Shown: positions 17,913 through 24,545 of the stretch, piece after piece
Layout: each line of letters begins with the position of its first letter
Numbering within the stretch: the first letter of the stretch is position 1
Assembly (NCBI GenBank): GCA_012523755.1
Contig: JAAYTO010000170.1
Span: 1 to 34,686, forward strand
Source: Clostridium sp.
GTDB taxonomy: Bacteria > Bacillota > Clostridia > Acetivibrionales > Acetivibrionaceae
Length of the DNA: 34,686 nt
Direction: 5' to 3'
The notes under the pieces: generated by a model
Told to the model about the DNA's origin: nothing
Seen by the model: only the letters and a program-made list of their open reading frames with translations
Databases searched by the model: none
Position numbers and translations under genes: made by a program

Positions 17913-18414
17913 TAAATTGAAACCGGTGTTTATCGTTTTTTTGTGCTTGCTGTTGTTACCAGCATGCGGGAAGAAGGAACCTGACAGGAGCAATGCCCAG
18001 GCTTTTTTGGAGTATGCAATACAGGCCGCGGATGCAACGAATTTTCTCGAAACAGGGAACTATGCAGGGGTTATGCTGAACTTAAAACGCGAATACAAGG
18101 ATGATATTGTAAATCCTTACACTAAAGGTGATTCACTGGCTGTTTTCAACAGAACCAGAGCGATGTTTAAAGACCGTAAGACTACATTAACCAAGTATTT
18201 TAGTGTGGATTGTCTTGTGATAGACGATTTTGTAACTACTCTGAAAGACCTAGATACCTCCGAAGTTGTCTATTGCCTTAATGCCGAAAGCAAGGGAATG
18301 GTGTTGGCGTTCTTTTTGATGGATGGCATATATATTTATGAGGTTGACGAAAACGGTGAAAAGAAAAATGAAATAAAGCATTTTTTTGAAAAGAAAAGCA
18401 AAGAAACGGATTAA
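17908..18414 (+). CDS. Lipoprotein of the Tad locus
   Basis: This is a predicted lipoprotein, 168 aa, with no recognised domain. It has a classic type II signal: basic start, hydrophobic VFIVFLCLLLL, then the lipobox LPAC with the lipidated Cys followed by GKKE. The mature part is soluble and charged. The start is GTG 17908 (GAAAGGA 10 nt upstream) or TTG 17917, which has AAAGGTGA at closer spacing; the signal peptide is intact either way. It lies between the DUF5702 gene and a second TadE-like gene, so it is likely a membrane-anchored accessory of the same machine, perhaps standing in for Tad pilotin or anchor functions (inference). Confidence 0.75.
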   Translation: MSKLKPVFIVFLCLLLLPACGKKEPDRSNAQAFLEYAIQAADATNFLETGNYAGVMLNLKREYKDDIVNPYTKGDSLAVFNRTRAMFKDRKTTLTKYFSVDCLVIDDFVTTLKDLDTSEVVYCLNAESKGMVLAFFLMDGIYIYEVDENGEKKNEIKHFFEKKSKETD

Positions 18415-18464
18415 ACCGTAATTGGATGGAAAGAAATTCAGTTAATTTGTAATGGGTGAGAGCA

Positions 18465-19685
18465 GTGAAAAAAATAATGGGATTACTGAAAAACAAGAAT
18501 GGGTCATTAACCTTGGAAGCAGCTATTTCGTTGCCAATATTCATGTGCGTTTTTTTAACCATAGCATTTTTTATGCGAGTGGTGTATATACAGAATAATG
18601 TTCAGTATGCCTTAAACGGTGCTGCCAATGAGCTTGCGACCTATAGCTATCTATATTCTGTTTCTGGTTTTCAGGAATTGAACGATTCTGCTTCAGCGGA
18701 AATGAATAAACATGGAGAAAGGGCTTCCAATCACACAAAACAGCTATTAGAGGCTTTTGATGCCATGGGTGACAACCTGCAGAAGGGATTGGATTCGGTA
18801 GAAGGAGGTCTTGAAACCGGAGATCCGAAAAAGATAGAAAATCTGAAGGAACTCTACAATCAAAGCAAGATATCTGCGGGTACCGTTAAAAACGTTTTAA
18901 ATGAGGTTAAGGATGACCCAAAAAGAGAGTTTGTCAGCATTGCTTCTTTGTTTCTTGGTGCCGGATATGAAAATATTAAAGATGAGCTTTCAGAACCTCT
19001 TATAAGGTTCTTTATGGCAAAATACATTGACAATAAAATTTTTAGCAGCGGTGGCAGCCCAGGGGCTTACATTTTAGCAAAAAAAGGTAAAGATCCTTTA
19101 GGAGCCTTTGATTTTAAAAGCCGGTTATTCACTGATAATAAATCCATAGATATTATGGTGCGGTATAAAATAAAGACGGCACTGCCCATAAACATATTTC
19201 CGGAAATTCCCGTGGAACAGAGGGTAACGGTAAGGGGGTGGCTTGATGGGGACGCAGCGGCATTAAGTGCCGATGAGGACTCATCCGATAAGGAATCCAT
19301 CTGGGATAAAGCACCTTTTGTGTATGGCAGATACATAACCGATGAGGAATTGAAGAAGTATCCGTCCAAATACCCCGATTCCGGTGATGCCTATGAGGTA
19401 AGAAGTATTAATCTGGATTGCAGTACTTATAAAGATATTAAAAAGGCAAGAAGTTCTTTGAAATCGGGCATTAATGCATTTTTATCCAAGACAGTGAAGG
19501 ATAAGGCAATTCATTCAAGAACTTTTATAATAGTAATACCGGAAGGTACTTTGACAGAAGAGGTAAAAACGATGCTGGAAGAATTGAAGAGCGAGGCGTT
19601 AATGGCTGATCCTCCTGTAAAAGTTGTTTATAAAGAAGGGTATGGACGGCAAAAGCTTGGATCAGAAACAGAAGAGCAGGTATAA
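18465..19685 (+). CDS. Second TadE/TadG-like pseudopilin-family protein
   Basis: This 406-aa protein has the N-terminal segment KNKNGSLTLEAAISLPIFMC followed by a hydrophobic helix, the TadE/G pattern (Gly-Ser, then LTLEA with Glu near +5). The remainder is extracytoplasmic with no catalytic motif. The C-terminal part (RTFIIVIPEGTLTEEVKTML) resembles a small alpha/beta fold but I cannot name it. I start at GTG 18465, placed 4-5 nt after GGGTGAG; an in-frame GTG at 18456 overlaps that site. 50 nt separate it from the lipoprotein gene. Confidence 0.75.
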   Translation: MKKIMGLLKNKNGSLTLEAAISLPIFMCVFLTIAFFMRVVYIQNNVQYALNGAANELATYSYLYSVSGFQELNDSASAEMNKHGERASNHTKQLLEAFDAMGDNLQKGLDSVEGGLETGDPKKIENLKELYNQSKISAGTVKNVLNEVKDDPKREFVSIASLFLGAGYENIKDELSEPLIRFFMAKYIDNKIFSSGGSPGAYILAKKGKDPLGAFDFKSRLFTDNKSIDIMVRYKIKTALPINIFPEIPVEQRVTVRGWLDGDAAALSADEDSSDKESIWDKAPFVYGRYITDEELKKYPSKYPDSGDAYEVRSINLDCSTYKDIKKARSSLKSGINAFLSKTVKDKAIHSRTFIIVIPEGTLTEEVKTMLEELKSEALMADPPVKVVYKEGYGRQKLGSETEEQV

Positions 19686-19697
19686 AACAGGCATTGT

Positions 19698-19728
19698 TTG
19701 ACAAGTGGATGCAAATTGCATTTTTATA
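19698..19728 (+). promoter_or_regulatory. Possible promoter of the FHA gene
   Basis: A perfect -35 TTGACA (19698-19703) is followed at 18-19 nt by TTTTATA, a weak -10. A small dyad ATGC/GCAT and a T-run sit between them. It lies in the 106-nt gap between the second TadE-like gene and the FHA gene. Confidence 0.35.
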
Positions 19729-19791
19729 AAAATACAGAATGCATCAAAAGAATAATATATTATTTCTTGATAATCCAAGGAGGAAAAATCT

Positions 19792-21453
19792 ATGGATCAT
19801 GGTTACCTCGAAAGGTTTGAGTTTGATTATGAAAGTGATGCATCGGGAAGTTTTCTTATAGTAAATGCTGATGCCGATGAAAAAGTGCTTACATATCAGA
19901 TTGAAATGATAAAAAACAATCCCAATAAGAATATTCTGCCAGTGAGTCTGATACAAAAAGACTCAAAGTACCAGTTTCGTTATAGCATTACATCCAGCTT
20001 GGCTTTATCCCAGTATCTTAAACGTAATAAACTAAAAAGGGATGAGTTTATCGATATTTTTTACGATATTACCAAAACAATCCTTGACTCTAAGAGTTAC
20101 CTGTTATCGGACAAGGCATTTATCATAAATAAGGAATATATTTATATAAATCCGGACAGTATGGAGGTTGCTTTGGTTTACCTTCCTTTAAATTTTGATA
20201 TTAATATAAATGAAATCCTAAAGAATTTTACAATAAACTTTATAATGTATGGGTCAAATATTGAAGAAAGCAGTAATGACAACTTTATTCAGAGGATCTT
20301 GTATTTATTGAAATCAGACACCTTTAATATTCTGGAGCTTAACAATCTTTTAAGAGAATTAAAAGCAAAACGTGAAACAGCACAGATGGACGTACATCAG
20401 CATTCTGATAAAAACCTGCCCGATGTGGAAAATCCGTCCCCAAATATTTTGGAGCCAAAAGCATTTATACAAGGGAGTGAGACAACAAAATCCAGTGTGA
20501 AAAGACCTGAAAACAAAAAGCCGGTAACGGCAAAACCTGAAGCAACAAAACCAAAAACCTGCAGGCCACAAATTCCAAAACCGCAAATACCCAAGCCAAA
20601 AGTGCCAAAACCACAAATACCGGGTTCTCGAATGCCGAAACCACGGACAAATGCTCTGATTCCCAATACAAAAAATGATAATACTGCAAGCCGTCCAAGG
20701 GAAATTAAAATGAGGTATAAAACCAGTGTTATAGTTTTGGGTGGCATACTTCAGGGAATCATGTTATTTTGTTCAATTTTACTGCTTACATCCGGGGTCA
20801 TGGATTCATTGGAAAATGATATGGCAATAAATATTATCGGTGTCGGTATGCTAGTTGGGGCCGCAAGTTATCTGGTGTGGAAAACTCTACTGGTTGAAAA
20901 AAATAAAGTTGAAAACATTTCTACAATAAAAAAATCCTCTGCAGTTGCCAAACAACAGCTTGACGGGCAAAAAAAAGAACCTGTATTTGTGCCTGACAGG
21001 AAAAACAGTCCTTTGGCTGAGGGTATAAAGCCTGAGAGGGGGCGGGAACAATCTCTTGCAGTTAATTTATTTAAAGCAGCGGACAGAACAGTTATAATTC
21101 AACCGAAGGATTATAATAAAACCATGTTCCTCAGTTCAAAGGAAAAAGCATATCCTTACCTCGAAGGGAAAAACAGTAGTGCCCGGGAAAAGATAATTAT
21201 TAATAGATCCAACTTTATTATTGGGAGGTTGCCGGGCAAGGCAGATTACATAAGCAAGAACAATGCTGTCGGTAAAGTACATGCCGAGATAATATCTAGG
21301 GATGGATGTTATTTTGTTAAAGATTTGAATTCCCTCAACGGTACTTTTATAAATGCTAAAAGACTGACCAGTAATATGGAGTATGAGATAAAAAATAACG
21401 ACATAATCACTTTTGCCAACAGTGAATATGTATTTATAATTCCAGATGTATAA
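19792..21453 (+). CDS. DUF6382-FHA membrane protein of the Tad locus
   Basis: This 553-aa protein joins three parts. The N-terminal ~200 residues match the DUF6382 pattern (ERFEFDYESDASGSFLIVNA, YRYS-type core). A Pro/Lys-rich linker follows (about 225-290) with PKPQIPKPKVPKPQIP-like repeats. Next come two membrane helices (VIVLGGILQGIMLFCSILLL; IIGVGMLVGAASYLVWK). The C-terminal FHA domain from about 466 has GR near IIGR, then AVGKVHAEI and DLNSLNGTF, the usual phosphothreonine-binding Arg, His and Asn-Gly positions. FHA domains bind phosphothreonine, so a Ser/Thr kinase elsewhere may signal to this machine (inference). ATG 19792 has AAGGAGG. It is the last gene of the locus. Confidence 0.8.
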   Translation: MDHGYLERFEFDYESDASGSFLIVNADADEKVLTYQIEMIKNNPNKNILPVSLIQKDSKYQFRYSITSSLALSQYLKRNKLKRDEFIDIFYDITKTILDSKSYLLSDKAFIINKEYIYINPDSMEVALVYLPLNFDININEILKNFTINFIMYGSNIEESSNDNFIQRILYLLKSDTFNILELNNLLRELKAKRETAQMDVHQHSDKNLPDVENPSPNILEPKAFIQGSETTKSSVKRPENKKPVTAKPEATKPKTCRPQIPKPQIPKPKVPKPQIPGSRMPKPRTNALIPNTKNDNTASRPREIKMRYKTSVIVLGGILQGIMLFCSILLLTSGVMDSLENDMAINIIGVGMLVGAASYLVWKTLLVEKNKVENISTIKKSSAVAKQQLDGQKKEPVFVPDRKNSPLAEGIKPERGREQSLAVNLFKAADRTVIIQPKDYNKTMFLSSKEKAYPYLEGKNSSAREKIIINRSNFIIGRLPGKADYISKNNAVGKVHAEIISRDGCYFVKDLNSLNGTFINAKRLTSNMEYEIKNNDIITFANSEYVFIIPDV

Positions 21454-21500
21454 AACAAATCTGAAGAAAAGAGTCCCGGAAACTCAAGTTTAGAAAGTAC

Positions 21501-21588
21501 AGAGCCTGTATATACTTCGTGGGGTCGGGCAAAACTCACTTCGTGAGAATAGATGCTCTTCCTTCTCCACGTTGCATTAACAGGCTCT
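21501..21588. repeat. Structured inverted-repeat element of unknown type
   Basis: AGAGCCTGT (21501-21509) pairs with ACAGGCTCT (21580-21588). Inside, CGTGGGG pairs with CTCCACG with one mismatch, and a hairpin CTCAC-TTC-GTGAG sits at 21535-21547. The nested architecture looks like a folded RNA or a mobile-element end. It matches no riboswitch I can name. It lies 48 nt after the FHA gene and just upstream of the decayed permease. Confidence 0.55.
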
Positions 21589-21644
21589 ACAACTTGTTTT
21601 ATATCGTTTCTTCCACGTTTTTTCATTATCATTTCCTTAAATCC

Positions 21645-21985
21645 ATGGCCGAGGCGGAAAAAACAGTCGCTGATTATGCCAGGGAAAAAATCTTGTATAT
21701 CAGCATTATGTCCCAGCAGACTCTTTTGTACGTTTGTTTGGAAGTAAGCAAAAATTTGGAATGTTGATGGCTTCTACTATCGGTGTCCTGCTATATGTAT
21801 GCGGCGGAGGAACGATTCCCCTGCTTGTGGAATGGCTGGGTGCCGGCAAGAGTATGGGAACTGCGGCAGGATAGGCAGTCATACAGCCCGGTGTGGCTTA
21901 CACCATAAAATGTGCCTGCAAGCAGCTTCACTACATCGAGACGAGAAATTGCTTGTGCTATTGCAAGAAGGATAAATCAAGGTGA
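21645..21985 (+). pseudogene. Decayed permease gene fragment (DUF318/UPF0718-like)
   Basis: One frame reads YVPADSFVRLFGSKQKFGML and continues MASTIGVLLYVCGGGTIPLL, then VEWLGAGKSMGTAAG before an in-frame TAG at 21872. After the stop, IQPGVAYTIK is reminiscent of the family's GPATKIT segment. The preceding part (KTVADYAREKILYIS) is in another frame, so at least one frameshift and one stop break it. The glycine-rich YVCGGGTIPLL motif is typical of putative metal/arsenic-type permeases of this family. There is no intact start or C-terminus, so it is a relic. Confidence 0.6.
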
Positions 21986-22113
21986 AAACGTTAAGTATGG
22001 ATTCATATTATGATAGATACCAAATGGACGGTTCGAAACCACTGAAAAACACTAAATAATAAATGCTAGATATTCAACAAATTCCTATGAATATATAGCA
22101 AAAAAACCCTTAA

Positions 22114-22638
22114 ATGGATACAAAAGACATACCTGAAATTCCACCAGAGCTTCCTGAACTATATTATACTGTTTTTGACTTTAATGTAGATGAAGTATAT
22201 TATAGCGTAGACAATGATATTAAGAAAGGAGCATCGCTAAAAGCTTTTACTGATGCGAATTCATATAGCTGGCCGGAAGAATTGATTGAAATTAATGAAA
22301 ATGAAGAGTGCATAGTTTTCTTTACGAAAGTTAAGCCTATGGCTGAAGATGTAGCAAAATCGTATGAGATAGCTGATTATGTTTTGACTAATCCAGTTAA
22401 TCTTATATTTAAGAAAAACAAAGATGGTTATGATATTCCAAAGCATTTAAAACAATTGGCAAAAACTGGTAAACAGATAGACGAAGATGAATTAGAAATA
22501 AATCCCGATACAATGGATCAAAAAGAGATAATAAAGAGAAATAGACGAAAGGATTTTTTAGTTGTAAAGGATGAAAACACTCTAAAGGAAGAACTAAGGA
22601 AAGTTATTAAAAATACTAAAGGAGGGAAGAAAAAATGA
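22114..22638 (+). CDS. Hypothetical acidic/charged protein, possibly 5'-truncated
   Basis: I do not recognise this 174-aa protein. It begins MDTKDIPEIPPELPELYYTV, is highly charged, has no membrane helix or cysteine pair, and ends in a lysine-rich tail (NTKGGKKK). The ATG has no ribosome site, and a TAA codon sits directly before it in the same frame. Just upstream another frame reads ARYSTNSYEYIAKKPLNGYK before running into this gene, so a frameshift may have removed an original N-terminus. It lies between a decayed permease and a frameshifted micro-ORF. Confidence 0.45.
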   Translation: MDTKDIPEIPPELPELYYTVFDFNVDEVYYSVDNDIKKGASLKAFTDANSYSWPEELIEINENEECIVFFTKVKPMAEDVAKSYEIADYVLTNPVNLIFKKNKDGYDIPKHLKQLAKTGKQIDEDELEINPDTMDQKEIIKRNRRKDFLVVKDENTLKEELRKVIKNTKGGKKK

Positions 22639-22773
22639 TTAAAACGGGATTAAGATTGTCTTTGTCATTTTTTTATTGCTTTGATTTTGATATTACAAAT
22701 GTCATTAGTTAATACAATAGACACTCAAAAAGTAGCAATTGAAGAAAAGTGTATTTCTGGAGCACCTGATTAG
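22635..22773 (+). pseudogene. Small membrane-protein ORF interrupted in a T7 tract
   Basis: ATG 22635 has a strong AGGAGGG site 10-15 nt upstream, but the frame stops after 25 codons. Removing one T from the run of seven at 22668-22674 would give MIKTGLRLSLSFFIALILIL followed by 25 more residues to TAG 22771. The product would be a 45-residue peptide with an N-terminal hydrophobic helix. Either the gene is broken, the tract is phase-variable, or the base is a sequencing error. Confidence 0.45.
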
Positions 22774-22910
22774 GTCGGTAGACACAACTAACAAATAATA
22801 TAATAATTTCATGGGATATTGACAATTCCGGCCTGAACAATTAAAATAAAATCAATAATTTTAACTTTAGAATATGTAACGATAATTGAATTAAATTTTG
22901 TATACTGTAT

Positions 22911-23176
22911 TTAAAGGCTATGAACGGGAGAAGTAACCAATACTGCCTTTAAGGGAGAAAGTGCCGTGACTGGAAGCACTTTTAAGGAAACAGGTTGGAG
23001 AAAGACCCCCGTGAGCTGGTTGATTGAAAGTAATTATACGACTAGATTGACCCGCAGGTTCTTGCGTTAAAAGGATGTAAAGTGGGCAGAACACATGATA
23101 GTGTTGCCTAGTAGGGTGGTACCGCGGGAATAAAGGCCTCTCGTCCCTGACGTCTTGTCAGACGGGAGGCTTTAAT
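22911..23176 (+). promoter_or_regulatory. T-box riboswitch with Asp (GAC) specifier, hisS-aspS leader
   Basis: The leader carries the T-box core AGGGTGGTACCGCG (23113-23126), which pairs with the uncharged tRNA acceptor end in the antiterminator. Stem I shows AGTA (22932-22935) opposite GAGAAA (22998-23003), the S-turn. The codon directly after GAAA is GAC (23004-23006), the position of the specifier in the glyQS T-box. This predicts sensing of uncharged tRNA-Asp, so Asp starvation would raise hisS and aspS together. The distal stem has AGGGAGAAAGTGCC, resembling the conserved AG-bulge and loop. Confidence 0.9.
23133..23176 (+). terminator. T-box terminator
   Basis: GCCTCTCGTC (23136-23145) pairs with GACGGGAGGC (23161-23170) with one G-T pair. 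Flanking AA and TTT extend the stem. The T-tract is short (TTTAATTAAT). It competes with the antiterminator formed by the T-box sequence. Confidence 0.85.
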
Positions 23177-23184
23177 TAATAGAA

Positions 23185-23241
23185 TTTCACAGAGTGAAAG
23201 GACCAAAAAGCGATGGGAGCTTGATACCCCGGAGTTTTGTT
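23185..23241 (+). repeat. Post-terminator structured repeat, copy R2
   Basis: TTTCAC-AGA-GTGAAA hairpin, then GGACCAAAAAGCGATG, GGG...CCC stem, CCGGAGTTTTGTT. It is very similar to R3 at 26510. It lies 14 nt after the T-box terminator stem and 30 nt before the hisS start, on the sense strand. Confidence 0.65.
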
Positions 23242-23270
23242 AGAAAATATTCAAAAAATGGAGGTATATG

Positions 23271-24524
23271 ATGTTAATACAGGCACTTAAAGGAACAAAG
23301 GATATACTACCGTCGGAGATTTACAAGTGGCAATATATTGAAAAAGAAATAGCCCGTCTTTGTTCGGATTACGGCTATAAGGAGATCCGTATCCCCGTAT
23401 TTGAACATACCGAGTTGTTTCAACGGGGAGTGGGTGATACTTCGGACATTGTGCAAAAGGAAATGTATACATTTTCCGACAAGGGCGGAAGGAGTATAAC
23501 GTTGCGGCCTGAGGGAACTGCAGGAGTTGCAAGAAGCTATATTGAGAATGGTATGGCATCGCTTCCGCAGCCAGTAAAGCTGTATTACAACATTACCGCC
23601 TACAGGTATGAAAATGTTCAAAAAGGCCGCTACAGGGAGTTTCACCAGTTCGGAGTTGAGGCTTTTGGATCCTATGGGCCTTCCATAGATGTTGAAATAA
23701 TAAGCATGCTGAGATTGCTGTTCAACAGACTGGGAATAAATCAGGTCAGGCTTAATATAAACAGTATAGGATGTCCTGTCTGTAGGGCAGAATACAACAA
23801 AAAACTCATGGACTACCTGAGGCCGAATCTGGATAAAATGTGCCCTACATGCAAAACAAGGTTTGAAAGGAATCCGCTGAGGATTATTGATTGCAAGGAA
23901 CAAGGCTGCAAAAAGATTACTGCGGGGGCACCAGCTCTTATTGATCATCTTTGTAGCGAGTGTAAAACCCACTTTGAGGGGTTGAAGGCCGGGCTTGACA
24001 ACCTTGAAATAGAGTATAGTGTTGACAAAAACATTGTAAGAGGGCTTGACTATTATACCAAAACCGTATTTGAGTTTGTATCGGACAATATCGGTGCTCA
24101 GGGTACCGTTTGCGGTGGTGGAAGATATGACGGCCTGATCGAAGAATTCGGTGGCAAGTCTACACCGGGAATAGGCTTTGCAATAGGGATGGAAAGGCTG
24201 TTAATGGTTATGGAAAACCAGGGAATTGAGATTCCGCAGCCGAAAGGCATAGATATATTTATTGCGGCTATAGGTGATAAGGCTCATAAGTATGCTGAAA
24301 AGAAGGTATATGAGCTAAGAAAAGAATCCCTTAGTGCCGAGAGGGATTTAATGGGAAAAAGCCTTAAGGCACAGATGAAGTACGCTGACAAACTCCAAGC
24401 AAAGTATTGTATTGTTTTGGGGGATGAAGAAATCGATTCCGGTAAAGCAGTGCTTAAAAACATGAAAACCGGTGAAGAGAAGGAAATAAGCCTTGACACA
24501 ATAATAGATCGATTGAAAATGTAA
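23271..24524 (+). CDS. hisS: Histidyl-tRNA synthetase
   Basis: This class II synthetase charges tRNA-His. The N-terminus LIQALKGTKDILP and motif 1 region are typical. Motif 2 is YRYENVQKGRYREFHQFGVE, and HisA/HisB signatures appear as GLDYYTKTVFEF and GGGRYDGL. Motif 3 is GFAIGMERLLMV, and the C-terminal anticodon-binding domain follows. A CPTC-type pair (CPVC, CPTC) occurs in the insertion region near residues 165-190. Length is 417 aa from ATG 23271, 6 nt after GGAGG; the adjacent ATG 23268 would leave only 3 nt. It is controlled by the upstream T-box and cotranscribed with aspS 21 nt downstream. Confidence 0.96.
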   Translation: MLIQALKGTKDILPSEIYKWQYIEKEIARLCSDYGYKEIRIPVFEHTELFQRGVGDTSDIVQKEMYTFSDKGGRSITLRPEGTAGVARSYIENGMASLPQPVKLYYNITAYRYENVQKGRYREFHQFGVEAFGSYGPSIDVEIISMLRLLFNRLGINQVRLNINSIGCPVCRAEYNKKLMDYLRPNLDKMCPTCKTRFERNPLRIIDCKEQGCKKITAGAPALIDHLCSECKTHFEGLKAGLDNLEIEYSVDKNIVRGLDYYTKTVFEFVSDNIGAQGTVCGGGRYDGLIEEFGGKSTPGIGFAIGMERLLMVMENQGIEIPQPKGIDIFIAAIGDKAHKYAEKKVYELRKESLSAERDLMGKSLKAQMKYADKLQAKYCIVLGDEEIDSGKAVLKNMKTGEEKEISLDTIIDRLKM

Positions 24525-24545
24525 TACAAAAGGGAGAGGATAAAT

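Noticed and set aside
20540-20640. Short tandem repeats resembling a repeat array
   Set aside because: The period reflects degenerate PKPQIP-type codons in the FHA protein linker; there are no spacers, so it is not a CRISPR.
20359-20747. Minus-strand ORFs with Trp/Phe/Gly-rich repeats
   Set aside because: They are the complement of the Pro/Lys-rich linker of the FHA protein.
21519-21767. 82-codon ORF starting MGSGKTHFVRID
   Set aside because: The GSGKT string looks like a P-loop but lies within the inverted-repeat element; the frame then enters decayed permease sequence. Not a real ATPase.
23307-23972. 221-codon minus-strand ORF opposite hisS
   Set aside because: Shadow of hisS, no family resemblance.
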